NCBI GenBank assembly: GCA_032207245.1
Contig: CM063505.1
Span: forward strand, 175,216,700-175,280,699
Source of the DNA: Pardosa pseudoannulata
Lineage: Eukaryota > Arthropoda > Arachnida > Araneae > Lycosidae
Direction of reading: 5' to 3'
DNA length: 64,000 bases
Shown here piece after piece: positions 24,621 to 35,690 of the stretch. Both the position numbers and the translations under genes were made by a program. Numbering within the stretch: the stretch's first letter is position 1; the number at the start of each line of letters is the position of its first letter. The notes under the pieces are model-generated. The model was not told where the DNA came from. It saw only the letters and a list, made by a program, of their open reading frames with translations, and ran no database searches.

Positions 24621-25071
24621 AAAATGAGTGAATAATTGAAAGCAGTTTAAGTTACTAACTTTCATATGTGTTTTGGAAGATATTCAAATAATTTTTAGTA
24701 TTTGGTGAAATGTCATCAAGAGTTTTTCTTTGTTGCTTTGCAAAATACATATATTTGTGCAGAATATTTGATGAATGTATGAAAATTGTGATGTAATGAA
24801 ACTACAGATCCAGTAGAATCTTCAGACTTTGTAAGAAGTAGATTAAAAACTTATTAACTGCTTAGAATTATGGACTGCATCCTTAATTATCAAAGCATAG
24901 GTTAATTAAATTTAATATAAAGGAAAAGAAATTAAATAAAAAGAAATTTATACAAAATTTTATTTAGTAATAATTTAAAACTTACTTGGAAAAAGATGAA
25001 CATTTAAGTTACTATTTTATAAAATCATACTAAGAAATAGATTAAATGAAAGGGGAAAGTAGCAAACTTAC

Positions 25072-25190
25072 TTCTTTGATATCATCTCTTGAAGGTAATA
25101 AGAAACGAGATTCAAGTTCAGTAACTGGAGTTTCTGATACACATTGGCTTGGTTGTAACTGACTATAGTGTTCATTAATAACGAATGAAT
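25072..25190 (-). CDS. Unrecognised minus-strand gene, duplicated exon (downstream copy)
   Basis: 119 nt between acceptor CTTATTTTTAG and donor GTAAGT. It starts in phase 1, ends in phase 0 and encodes DSFVINEHYSQLQPSQCVSE, TPVTELESRFLLPSRDDIKE. It is hydrophilic with no recognised domain. This is the copy nearest the next exon (23401-23536). Both copies have intact splice sites, but their phases do not allow both in one open message. Confidence 0.75.
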
Positions 25191-25419
25191 CTAAAAATAA
25201 GCAATTAAAATAATTAAAGCATTTTCAATTCTGAGAATTTAAAATGTTAAAAAACCCCATAAGTACAACTATTTTACTTTTAAAATGATTTTGACAAAGT
25301 GTGCATATTCTTTTGCTCTGGTGGTTCAGCAGTGTTTTCGTTTGGGTATTGTGTTGTCAGTATTTTATAAAATCATACTAAGAAATAGATTAAATGAAAG
25401 GGGAAAGTAGCAAACTTAC

Positions 25420-25538
25420 TTCTTTGATATCATCTCTTGAAGGTAATAAGAAACGAGATTCAAGTTCAGTAACTGGAGTTTCTGATACACATTGGCTTGG
25501 CTGTAACTGACTACAGTGTTCATTAATAACGAATGAAT
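25420..25538 (-). CDS. Unrecognised minus-strand gene, duplicated exon (upstream copy)
   Basis: This is the second copy of the 119-nt exon with the same acceptor, donor and phases. The one amino-acid difference seen is EHCSQ in place of EHYSQ (codon TGT for TAT); a second base change (plus-strand GGCTGTAAC for GGTTGTAAC) is silent. If it were spliced to the downstream copy, the frame would shift and meet a TAG in the 23401-23536 exon. It is therefore either an alternative to the other copy or unused. Confidence 0.6.
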
Positions 25539-25869
25539 CTAAAAATAAGCAATTAAAAATAATTAAAGCATTTTCAATTCTGCGAATTTAAAATGTTAAA
25601 AAACCCCATTAGTACAACTATTTTATTTTTCAAATGATTTTGACAAAGTGTGCACATTCTTTGGCTCTGGTAGTTCAGCAGTGTTTTTATTTAGGTACTG
25701 TGTTATCACCTTCTTTACACAATGAGTAATCACTGACTTCACTTTGATGCCTTTAATTTACATATGCAGACTATATACATGCTTTGAGTACAGAGGGAGA
25801 GCTTATCACTCATTCTTCTGCTTCAAAGTATAATTCTGATCTAACTGTTCATGCAGGGTTACAAAATAT

Positions 25870-26125
25870 TCACAGTAGCGCCATCTAGCAGGCAGGCCAT
25901 AACTAGGGTGTGTATTTGCCACAGGCAAAATTTAACTGCCATTTTGTTCGGTTTTCGTTAATATCTTTCGAACTAATTGGAATATCGTAACTCGAAAGGG
26001 CGAAATGACATCCGTGAATTGTTTCACGTCTTTTGGTACCTTCGACACCCGTATGCGTCCAGCGGTTCGCAAGAAGATAGACGAGGATACAAACATACAT
26101 ATATACATAGTCACAGTCATATTTT
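25870..26125. repeat. Unclassified repeat-like block
   Basis: A moderately GC-rich block (GCGCCATCTAGCAGGCAGG..., CATCCGTGAATTG..., ending in ACATACATATATACATAG) contrasts with its AT-rich surroundings and ends in a simple tail, like a retroposon or MITE. No ends are defined. The open frames on the minus strand here lack any protein feature. Confidence 0.3.
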
Positions 26126-26827
26126 AATTTCGGAATTAAAGATGTTTTAACATGGAATATGTTCATTTGGAGGTATCAAGGATTTCTATCCCAAGTTAGC
26201 TACTCTATGACTTATCGGGTAGATTTGTATAAAAAAAACATAAAAATAAAAACTGTTCTTAATATCATAAATAAATATAACAAAATATATGCTTACATGC
26301 AAATGATTAAATCTGCATCAAATTTGTGTCTTATATTAAATTTGCTTAAACTTTTTTATGGTAAAATATAAGTTTAACCCTAAATTACATTACTATATTA
26401 CTACTGTAAGTTGATTAGCAACATTAATATACCTTGCCATATTACGTGGTAGAATAGGAAGCAAAGGTTTTGACAGCAAACAGTGCTAATTTTGTTGGTA
26501 GTAATAAATGTTTTCCAAAATTAAGGAAATTTATGACAAACCACATAGTTTTGTATGAAACAGAAACACACATTCATATCGACAACCATATGAATATGAA
26601 GATAACTATATAAAATGATAGGTTTTATTTGGCCATGAGAGTCACTGAAATTTGTACTTTTTGTACTTAGAATATTGTTGATATGCATTTCATTGTAACA
26701 TAAAAATGAACCAAGAATTAAATTTAAAATTAGTTCTCATATAAAAATGCTATAATTTGCATCACATAGAAATGAAAGTGAATCACTTTATATCTAAATT
26801 TCAGTTCAAATCGAATAGATACTAAGC

Positions 26828-27285
26828 AGACGATTTTAAATAATATAAAATAAGAAATGAATAAATGAAATATTTAAAAGAATCACGTCATAATGATAGA
26901 AAAATATCACTTTCACCTATTTATTATGGGATGAATTGAACATTTTAATCTCCTGCTTTTAACCGTGGAAAACTGCGTTTAAAACAATTACTTGGGATGA
27001 CGTCACATTGCTAGAAATATTGCTTCTTTCACTTAGTTATGATGCGATAAATTAAAAACTTAATCGTTTGCGTTTAACCGGGGAAAATAATGCTTGGAAT
27101 AATGACATGAAATGCTCGAAAAAGGGGGAAGGAATGAATTTCGAAAGTTGAAAATTTACAAAAACCTTCCCAGGGATATACCTAAATATTTCCCAAATTT
27201 TCACGGCGATTGGATGCATAGTTTTTGAGTCTATTGAGTACAGACAGACAGACACAAATTCATTTTTATATATATAGATAATCTT
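26828..27285 (+). repeat. Dispersed repeat, partial copy
   Basis: This shares with 1491-2150 and 51524-52421 the blocks TAAAATAAGAAATGA.TAAATGA, TTATTATGGGAT.AATTGA, GAAATGCTCGAAAAAGGG and the ACAGACAGACAGAC end. The palindromic 5' start is missing. It is in an intron of the minus-strand gene. Confidence 0.6.
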
Positions 27286-28308
27286 TAAATTTATATTCAT
27301 AATAAGTAACCCATTTCAGAATGGAGAACACAGGTGACGCAATAATTAAAGATTTATTGGAAAATCCATGTTCTCTGCAGACCCTGCATGAAAACCTACC
27401 ACATGCCACTGATATATATATATATATATATAACATGTTTATGTATTTTCTCGCTATTTGTTGGCAGGGGTACAGACCAGTTTTTTGCCATAGGCACTAA
27501 AGGATCTAGTTACATCCCTGCTAGCAGGGTACTATTGGGCTATAATTTTCCTACAAATGTATATCTGCTGAGGTATAATTAAACATATAAATACATACTT
27601 TATATGCATTTTTATATACTCGTATTACAAATGAAATTTTGTAATCATGTGTTGTGCTTTCAAAATAAAATTTTAAAATTACAAACACTTTCAAAGCTAT
27701 ACTATTTGCAAGAATTCAAAAACAGACGTAGGAATACTAATGTTTATCAATAAAATTCAATAGCAGTTCATATTGCTTTTAAAATTACAATTAATTAATA
27801 CCATTATTTGTCAAGAATGATAGTTAAACTATAGATCTAAATGCAGTATAAAAATCATTTTTAATATTTAATATAGTATCAATTTATAACACAAAAACAA
27901 TTTTTGTTTTTAAGAATCAGTTTGTAAATATAAATATATTCCCCTAGATAACTTAAATGAATAAAATAATTTTATGACACATTCTATTAAATTCAAAATG
28001 AAATATGTAAACTTTGTAGGTATATCTGGCACATTGACTTTTTAGATTACTTGAATATATTTTATATAAGGTTTGAAAATAAAATAGTATTATGGTTTAA
28101 AAATAAAATAAAGCTCTATAAACAAGAGTTCATAAAATGAAAATTAAACTATAACATTAAATATATGCAATTATTTATCTGGCACTTAATAATACAGAAA
28201 AAAAAATATATGGAGTCTGTGAAACATTCTAGGTACAGTAGATAAATATATCTTTATAACAGATACTGATACTAGATATAATTATATCACCAAAAGATAT
28301 AAATGTAC
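27286..28308. other. Intron of minus-strand gene, nothing recognised
   Basis: AT-rich with a short (TA)n at 27412-27431. The block 27310-27590 is more balanced in composition but shows no exon, terminal repeat or protein motif on either strand. Confidence 0.4.
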
Positions 28309-28593
28309 CTTCATTTATAATATCTGTCGATTCTTGATGCATTGTTTGTATACGAGCTGGCTTAATTGTCAGATGAGGAGGTGAAGTTGACGATACACCT
28401 CTTAGTTGAGCTAAAGTTTCTGTTGAACCAAATACTGTTTGAGATGGAAGATAATATGCCTGATCCTCATCAGACTTTGACTTTTGCTCTTCATCAACAG
28501 AAATTTGATTACTAGCTTCTTCTTTAAGGACTTCATTCAGTGCTGAAGCTTTTGCTTTCCCACTTCTATTGGAAGCTTGCACTAAGTAATCAC
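28309..28593 (-). CDS. Unrecognised minus-strand gene, large exon
   Basis: 285 nt, acceptor TTATATTTAG, donor GTACAT, phase 1 at both ends, 94 complete codons. The peptide begins DYLVQASNRSGKAKASALNE, then VLKEEAS, an acidic/Lys stretch (VDEEQKSKSDEDQ), YYLPSQTVFGSTETLAQLRG and a Ser/Pro/Thr-rich end. It is largely disordered, with a possible short amphipathic helix around ALNEVLKEEA. I do not recognise the family. Upstream exons must lie to the right, beyond the repeats, but I could not identify any. An in-frame ATG-initiated reading that runs past 28309 is intron read-through. Confidence 0.75.
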
Positions 28594-28945
28594 CTAAATA
28601 TAATCAAAGAAGGTTATATTAAATATGTAATTACATTTTAAACCACAAATGAAAATATACCTGATTCTTATTAATTACTGAGAACCAATTTTATATTATA
28701 TATATATATATATATTATTACAGTCATTATTTTAAAGCAAAATATCCTCATATTAATCATACATAATATGACCATTTAATTTTTTGACTCAAAAAGGGAC
28801 ACTGGTTTATTTAGGTCAAATCATAGGTAGTCAATGAAAACAAAAACACTTTTTTAAAGTTATTTATTCAGAAAAAGTTAGTTGGCTTAAAAGTTACGAA
28901 TCACAAAATATAGGTACCCAAAATGTCTAGTTACATTTATATTTA

Positions 28946-29155
28946 TCAGAAGAATAAATTTTTTTTTAGTATAACTGGTGACGATTTCAAGTAAAAATGA
29001 AATTCTTGGCATGTTTTTCTTTCATATTTCACCTTAATTATCAACATCGCCTTTAGAACTGAAATTTGTAACTGGGTTTTCTCAGATGTCCACAATTTGT
29101 TCATAATAGAAAATACACGCTCTACTGGAGAATTTGTAGCAGACATTGATAGCAA
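28946..29155 (-). pseudogene. hAT transposase C-terminal fragment
   Basis: The frame MSATNSPVERVFSIMNKLWT followed by SEKTQLQISVLKAMLIIKV matches the C-terminal dimerisation region of hAT transposases (S-N-S-x-x-E-R-x-F-S ... L-x-x-x-L-x-x-x-L). The upstream catalytic part is not visible, so this is a decayed fragment or one end of a larger hAT element. It lies in the presumed intron of the minus-strand gene and need not be part of that gene. Confidence 0.65.
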
Positions 29156-29159
29156 ATTT

Positions 29160-29930
29160 CAGTCAATGAAACCTAGATAAAAATTTAAAATTAAAATTTA
29201 TTTTCTGTGGAGTAAAAAGGAGTTTTCTTAGAAGGGAACAGATCACACTTCATATCACAGAGGCTAGCATTTTCACATATCAGATTAACTGTAAACACAA
29301 GTTGACGTAAGATATATAATTTGCCCGAGGCAAAATAGAAACGGACGATAATAAAGCAGTGAAAATCGAATTTCTATACATAAACTTTGTTAATTAATTA
29401 TTGGTTCTTCCATAATATTTTGATGTAGAAGTTATTAAAAATATCTAGTAAACAGTTTCATTCAAATATTGCATAATATAAATAAACAGCAACTTCTGCT
29501 TCAAACACACAGTTACTATGCAGTTAAACATCTGTTCTTTAAGGAGGTCTTTTAAATATCAAGGAGTTAGAAGTATTAAACTCACAATCAAAAATTGCTT
29601 ATAAAAATCAGGGATTTATGGCTTTAAATTATAAATGGTACTGCATACTTCTGATGCATCGTAGTAGGCTGTTTACTTGATTATATGTAACTAGATGTCT
29701 CATAAGAAATTTTTATCAATTGTAATTTAAATGTGCCAATCATAAGTGCTTTGGCGCTATCTGAGTATTTTTTTTTTATTTCTAATACGAAGACTCTTGC
29801 TTTCTATAACATTTACTACTACCAAGTCGCAGATATTTACTGACCATTTTACCATGAGGCATCAAATATAGGCTGCCGACATTACTACCTAGGATAGCAC
29901 AAAGTGGTTTCTCTTAATTTAGAAGCAGAT
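29160..29930. other. AT-rich DNA, nothing recognised
   Basis: No exon or element end is visible in this stretch between the hAT fragment and the LTR-like block. Confidence 0.4.
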
Positions 29931-29939
29931 GACCCTCAG

Positions 29940-31020
29940 ACTTGGCTTACAACCTCCAGAAGTATCATTTAATAACGCGGAGGTCATTGCGAGCATGAAC
30001 CTATTTTACGTGCCCAGCCACCATTAAATTTGAAACGGCGTGCCTTAAAGGTGTGCCTACATCAAAGACTTTGCTTTGAGAAATGGACAATAAGCTTCTG
30101 TGGAGACAGTCTAGACTTTTGTGTCCCACAGTAGTGAAACAAAAGACCAGACGACCGGGTGTCCAGACTGACAGCCCGAAATAAGATGATCATCGGAACC
30201 ACAAGGGAACGCCGCGACATTGGATCTTCACCGACACGAAATTCCAGAGACTCCCGGGTTTGCGGCCGATGATTGTCTAGCCCAGACCAATCCAGTTGAT
30301 TGAAGGTAAGATCACTGCCAGATGATCCAATGATGAAATTGTGGGTAAGCCCCCCCTCTCTTAGAGGCCCCTCTCCTAAAAAAGAGACAAGATAAGATTT
30401 TTTAAAGAAGTAGTTAGCTAGAAACCAGCTAATTCGAAGGTCATCTTGACCAGTCTTTCTATAGGAGAGTTTCCTTAGCGATAATACCACCTTGGGATCA
30501 CTTTTTAGGAGTTATCTAGCAGTCAGCTAACTCAGAGGTCGTCTTGACCAGTCTCTCTTTCGGAGAGTTTTTTTTAGCGAAAATCCCACCTTGGGTTTTA
30601 TCTCTTTCTGAGATTGATAACGATACCCTGTGCCTTGGGTTTTCTTTTAATTCGATCTTCTTCAGGATTGAACGTGTATTCCTCTTAGGAACTCTGATTT
30701 TGTTTTTATCTTCTTAAAAGATACCAATTGCTACTTCAAACAATCGTCTAATTGAGTGTACTGTCTACATAATTACTATCGAGAACTTTTACGTGAAGTT
30801 ACACGGAATTGCTATCTTCCGTCGGTTACTAAACCATTCGGCAGGGACCTTTTGTGTACGTCTCTATTTAGGCCTACGTCTAGTGTTTCACATGCTTGTG
30901 AACTGTATTTGTATTGTGTTTGTAGAAATGTGTATATAGCTGTGAGGTGTAAATAAATCATTTAATCAAGAAACACCTGCTTCTTCATTATGTCACCTAA
31001 AACAGGGATCGAATACGTTA
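29940..31020 (+). mobile_element. Solo-LTR-like block
   Basis: A GC-richer block has the features of a long terminal repeat: an imperfect direct repeat of about 97 bp (30440-30535 and 30537-30600, each with CTTGACCAGTCT and CCACCTTGGG), then a poly(A)-signal-like GGTGTAAATAAATCA at 30945. It ends with AACAGGGATCGAATACGTTA. No gag or pol follows, so a solo LTR of a Gypsy or BEL-type element is likely. The 142-codon minus-strand frame inside has no protein feature. Confidence 0.4.
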
Positions 31021-31023
31021 CAA

Positions 31024-31125
31024 TGTACACGGCGAATCTTTGGACGGCTCGAGCCTCAGACTCACAACTCTCTTATGAGATCGAAGACTTTGCCGACTGA
31101 GCTATCACAGTTCTAGCGTGTAACA
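31024..31125 (-). repeat. tRNA-like sequence (SINE head)
   Basis: The minus strand has a box-A-like TAGCTCAGTCGGCAAAG and a box-B-like GAGGCTCGAGCC at roughly tRNA spacing. The arms do not fold into a proper cloverleaf by eye, so I read it as a tRNA-derived SINE promoter and not a functional tRNA. Confidence 0.4.
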
Positions 31126-31236
31126 TAAAATACATTCTTCATTCAGTAAACACACTTCTTGCCACGATTCTCACAACAATATAATTCACATTTATAAAAC
31201 TACTTCGTATGTTAGATAACTTTACAGATGACTTAA

Positions 31237-31700
31237 CCTTTCCGCAAGCACGTCTTTGAATTGAAGAGCTCAAATTTTACTACTAATTCGGTTTTTAATG
31301 CACTTTATTCCCCATATCACTGTTAGGACGTCTGAAAATTCATTTAACATCATAGGATGTACAAGCAGAAATTCACATAATAATTTTTATTTTTAATCGG
31401 GGTTTTGTGCTATGTGGTAGCTTGTTCGTAAAATTATCGATACGCGCATGACCATGGACAAAAATTCGGAAAATATTTTTCTCTATTATTTTGTAATTTT
31501 GTGTTAATAATTGGAGCATATTATTTAATTTGTATAAAGTCGAATCTATAATAATATAATGAATAAAAAGAAGGAAACATGGGGATTTGAGAGAGATAGC
31601 GATTTGAGTGAAGAAGATTTCTATTTTATTATTTAACTCTTATTTCTATATTTTAGAAATAAATTAAAATTAAAGCCCGTTTAAAATTAGTTTTTGAAAC
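31237..31700 (+). mobile_element. piggyBac-like left-end fragment
   Basis: TTAA (31233-31236) is followed by CCTTTCCGCAAGCACG, a plausible piggyBac left end. At 31559-31636 a 25-residue frame reads MNKKKETWGFERDSDLSEED, the Asp/Ser/Glu-rich start typical of piggyBac transposases. No matching right end was found. Confidence 0.4.
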
Positions 31701-32088
31701 CAGTAATTTATTTTCTTGACTTCTTTCCTAGAAGTAAATTTTCTTGCAGAAGTAAATAATTCGAAACCTACATTTTTTCCTTCCATGATGAATGTATTTT
31801 CCTTTTTTACTTGTAAATACTTGTTTTTAATGACTACTAAACTATCTTGGATTTCAAAATATAGCTGTTATAATTCTAAAAATTTCTCTAAATACACTCT
31901 TGCCTTTCTACATGGCTACAAGAATTTAAAAACAATTTACATTTATTTGAATTTGACAGTTTGTATTACAGGGTTAATTTTTTATTGTCTTAACAAATTT
32001 TTCATCAGTATTCATTCATGTTGGAGAATATGACGTGACTCATTTAGTTTCAGCCGAAAACGTATGCAATTTTTTTATTTTCAATGAT

Positions 32089-32327
32089 TGTTCAACGTAT
32101 AATGGTTTGGTTTGAAGCGCTACGGTCTACTTTTTGCAACACGAGGGTTAATGAGACCGGAACCTACAGCTTAAAGCCGTGTACTACCTGTAACCAGCCA
32201 CTCACCCGAAGCCGGGTGAAGGGTGTTGAATTGCTGGTTCGGTCTGGCCGTCCGACAGCAATGCGTTACGCAGGGTCCAAGTAAGCATTAAGTCAAGCAA
32301 GCAAGCCCATAATATTTAAAATAACAA

Positions 32328-32401
<74 letters not shown>

Positions 32402-32836
32402 GTAGAAAATCTAGACTAATAAGAACAACTAATGGAGTTTACGAAAGTGCGGGTGATACTCCGCAGGATTCCTGCCCAGGTTAAAAGTCCTGTTGACCCG
32501 GTGTACTACATGAAACTTTCTGACATGAGAGCAGGTGTTTGAGAGGGAAGCAATATCTACACAGGGCAGTTGTGATGGCCATTCGTGAAGGGGTACTTTG
32601 ACCCTTGCGGTGTGGTATTAGATTAAATTCATGGCCGCACGATGGCGCCTTGGTTAGCGGTGAGCCAGTCAACCAGGCTCCCGTCCTTCCTTATCAGTAC
32701 CGGGTTTTTGATTAGGCACTGCTTAAATTCAGAACGGCTACGAACATTCATGCCACGGTGAGATTCAAACCCATGAACTCCGGCACCGAAGGTTAGCACC
32801 CTAACCATTTGGCCATCGTTCGGCTGTTCAACGTAT
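32089..32836 (-). mobile_element. 724-bp SINE-type insertion with 12-bp target duplication
   Basis: TGTTCAACGTAT at 32089-32100 and at 32825-32836 brackets 32101-32824. The ends are those of the local SINE in reverse orientation: GGTTTGGTTTGAAGCGCTAC at the left (3' tail), and TGGCCATCGTTCGGC at the right (5' head) next to a tRNA-type box B/box A (reverse complement GGGTTTGAATCTCACC and TGGCCAAATGGTTAGGG). Between head and tail lie about 500 bp not present in the 170-bp SINE copies, including (TA)n at 32330-32398. It sits inside the copia 5' LTR. Confidence 0.75.
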
Positions 32837-33013
32837 TAAAAGGACCACAGTGGATCACCGTGATCAGCTCGTGTTTGCTTGTTCTCCTTTTTCTTTCGTT
32901 AAGTGTGCGGCAAGTTGTAGAGTGTAGAGATGTTTTAAAAGATATATCACTTATTAAAATGAGTTTCATTTATAATTAGACGAAGAAGACTTAAAGTCTG
33001 CTTCGTCTGATTT
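32837..33013 (+). repeat. Copia-type 5' LTR, right part
   Basis: Aligns with the end of the block at 37707-38052: both share CGTGATCAGC, CCTTTTTCTTTCGTT/TCTTTTCTTTCGTT, AATGAG.TT.ATTT, CTGCTTCGTCTGATTTTCT.C and ATATT.AGCCAACA. The left part of this LTR lies before the SINE insertion at 32089. Divergence between the LTRs is high, so the element is old. Confidence 0.65.
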
Positions 33014-33139
33014 TCTGCATATTTAGCCAACAGATAAAATGGGTCGAGAGCACCGTAGTAATTATTCTTGCAAAATTGCTTGAGTTTTTTATAATATCAA
33101 TTGAAATTTTATTGTTCTGTGGCTGGAAATAAATAGCAT

Positions 33140-33970
33140 AAGAAGATGGTTGAATATCAAGAAACCGCAAATTTTTCTTTCCAAAGCTGTTGGACTTTAA
33201 TTACTCTATTTGGAAGCAAGAAGTAAAGTGCTACTAATGGATAGAAGAACCTGGGTATTCATAGCAGGAAAGGCTAAACTATTAATGAAGGAAGCTACTA
33301 AAAAAGAAACAAAATAACATGAGTGGAGTAAGCAAAGGAAGTATATATCTATATATCAAGCTATAGAAAGGAAGTTTCAACCATTGATATCAGCTACTGA
33401 AAGTGGAGAAGACGCAAGGAATATTTTAAAAGACCATTTTGATCTTAAATCCCGAACTGACATGCCTTGTTCATGAATTTTTTTAATTGTGTTTCAAGGT
33501 AGATGAAGAAACTTTTGGAATATTCTGTAAACGGGTATCAAAGAAACAGCTTGAAATTGAAAATGCAGGATTTGAAATTGTAAATCGTTAATGTGTTTCC
33601 AAATGATTACAAGGCTTCCCACCGAATATGATAATTTAGTTCAAGCACTTTACCGACTAAAAGATGAAGGATTTACAATTAATGAGGTTGAAAAACTATT
33701 GATATCAGAAACAGGTTGAATACAACAGAAAGAAAAAGATGAGTATTCTAAAGTGGAAGGAGCTTATTCGTCAAAGGTGTTAAGGACTTCAGAACTGAAA
33801 ACAATAAAGGAAGAAAATCAATGCTGGACCAAAATAAGAGTGAACGTCAAAAAAAGAATCGCCAAAGAAAGCGTATCGACTGGGGCCATGTAAATTTTGC
33901 AATAAGCCTGGTCATGAAGACGGATGCTTTAAAAAGAACAGCCTGGATAAACCTAGATATTTCTACAACT
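33140..33970 (+). pseudogene. Copia gag remnant with zinc knuckle
   Basis: Broken frames encode a Ty1/copia Gag: W-K-Q-E-V-K-C-Y-L-M-D-R-R-T-W near 33215 (the LF-DF-W gag region), then a C-terminal nucleic-acid-binding zinc knuckle CKFCNKPGHEDGCFK (CCHC) at about 33891-33935. Several stops and frameshifts interrupt it. Gag would form the virus-like particle of the retrotransposon; this copy cannot. Confidence 0.75.
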
Positions 33971-34009
33971 AGTTAAGAACTGGACAAAACGAGTTAAAAA
34001 CTGAAATAT

Positions 34010-34192
34010 ATGGTTTCAACTGATAGTGAGGCAGCTGAATTTTTCATCGATATTGCTGCTACTACCCACATTTGTACAAAAAAGAAACTTTCCGAAATTT
34101 TAGGACACTCCCCTATAGACGTTCTTGTTGGTGATAAAAACAGCTCATCTAAAGTTCTAGGCCTGACATGTCGAACTGATGATTCCAGATAA
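34010..34192 (+). pseudogene. Copia aspartic protease remnant
   Basis: The frame contains EFFIDIAATTHICTKKKLS, corresponding to the copia protease active-site region (usual form D-S-G-A-T-x-H-I). The catalytic Asp is present, but Ser-Gly is replaced by Ile-Ala. GDKNSSSKVLG follows. The replaced flap residues and the stop after 60 codons show decay. Confidence 0.7.
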
Positions 34193-34559
34193 ATCTGGTA
34201 ACGTAAACCTTACTTTCAAAAAACGTTTTATTTGATCCTAATATTAGAAAAAATTTAATATCTGGTGCTAATATATTGCTGATTATAAAGTTGTTTTAGC
34301 GAAAAATAGGATGATAATGCATACTCTTGATAACTCATATTTTCTTACAGTACCAAGAGAAAATAAATTGTATGAATAGTATATGTTTATGATCCTAAAT
34401 GGACTTTGCTATGTATAATAGTTTAAATATTTTGTTGGCTCATCGAAGGTTTTGTCATGTAAATGTCAATCTATAAAAAATAAATCGTAATATAAGCGTA
34501 AAAGGAACTGGTAACTTAAAGGTAAATTCTAAAAATGTGGAAAATTGTACAGTATGTGA

Positions 34560-35145
34560 ACTGTTTAAATCCAAATGGGTTTCACTTAAAAGAAACTACA
34601 TTTATAAACGCTTTATTACACATAATTTGTAAAAACTACATAAGGATTTATGGAGGCGTACTCCTGTAAATTCTATAAGCAATTTTGTCGGTGATAGACG
34701 ATTATTCTAGAAAAGTTGATATAATTTTTAATTAAGGATAAATCTGAGGTATTTGATTATTTTAAATAATACTTAATTGGATCTGAAAGCGAATTAAATA
34801 AAAAAATGCAAAGTGTGTTCACATCGATAATGGCCTCACGTTTTGTGTCAGTAAATTTGAGAAACTATTAAGTGATTTGGAATAAGGATAGAGCGCACAT
34901 CGTTTTACATCCCTGAACAAAACGGTGAATGGTGCTGGGTCACTCTTGCAAAAAAGCGGATTAAAGCCAAGATTTTGCGCAGAATGCCTTAAAATTCTTG
35001 TTTATATAAGAAACGGCTGTGAGCACAAGTTAACTGATGGGTTAACACCTGTTAGCATAGCCGAGCGGTTTGCGATGTTTCTACTTCTGATTGTAAATTA
35101 TACCCTAGTCCTTTTGGCTATGACTTCGCATGGGTCTCTTATAAG
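34560..35145 (+). pseudogene. Copia integrase remnant
   Basis: Across frames the conserved integrase parts can be followed: D-L-W-R-R-T-P-V-N-S near 34640, a DDYSRKV-like segment near 34695, H-I-D-N-G-L-T-F-C around 34825 (catalytic Asp), and F-C-A-E-C-L-K-I-L-V-Y-I-R-N around 34975 (family F-W-A-E). At least four frameshifts or stops are present. The sequence is cut at about 35145 by a later insertion and resumes near 36180. Confidence 0.7.
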
Positions 35146-35690
35146 GAGCAGGTATGGAGACGAAATGACCAGCTGTAGAGGATTAAACTTAACAATGTTG
35201 ATTTATTAAAACAAAAATAACATTTAAATAAATATTAAAAAGAATGCAGATGCAATCTATCGTCCAGAGAGGAGATCACTATTAGATCAACCTCCTTCCT
35301 CAGAAGTTCAGCCGGGAGTCCCCTCCCGTTTCTTCTTTTCCAAACAGGAAACCTCGGTTTTAGGGGAGATCGAAACCCCCCTCTTTGACCCTTGTCCTTG
35401 GGGTAGCCGAAACGCCCTTTGGCGCCCAGCCGACACTGTCACACAAAGCACAATTTCTTTTCTCTGTCGGTGCGTTGACAAAAACGACACATTGACACCT
35501 CTAATCGTCCGTGCATCAAAAAGACCATTACTGGTACAATACTGCCGTTTTCAATCGTTCAAAATAATATAAGTTCCCCCGACCACCGACAGAGGCGGAC
35601 GCGACTCTTACAACACCCATTGAAATTCGGCCAGGTTACAAACCGTTATTTCGACATTTTAGTTTTGGGATTTGTAGCTTATGTACGCAA
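35146..35690 (-). mobile_element. LTR-like insertion within the copia element
   Basis: A markedly GC-richer block interrupts the copia integrase region. Read on the minus strand it ends with TTTAATAAATCAACATTG (poly(A)-signal-like) followed by CATACCTGCTCCTTATAAGA, as LTRs do. Upstream, CCGACAGAGAAAAG and the G-rich GAGGGGGGTTTCGATC lie in its body. No pol genes accompany it, so I call it a probable solo LTR of another element. Exact borders are uncertain. Confidence 0.4.

Larger units (their letters stand above)
25012..25707. repeat. 348-bp tandem duplication containing an exon
   Basis: 25012-25359 and 25360-25707 are near-identical direct copies (period 348, measured between matching splice sites). 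Each includes the entire exon, its acceptor and its donor, with flanking intron. Differences are scattered single bases, two of them in the exon. There is no spacer or target duplication, so unequal crossover or slippage is the likely origin. Confidence 0.9.

Noticed and set aside
30062..30490. 142-codon minus-strand frame
   Set aside because: It lies in an LTR-like non-coding block, spans part of an internal direct repeat, and has no domain or splice context.
31716..32033. 105-codon plus-strand frame
   Set aside because: AT-driven composition (Phe, Leu, Lys, Asn) without motifs; it may overlap decayed transposon sequence.
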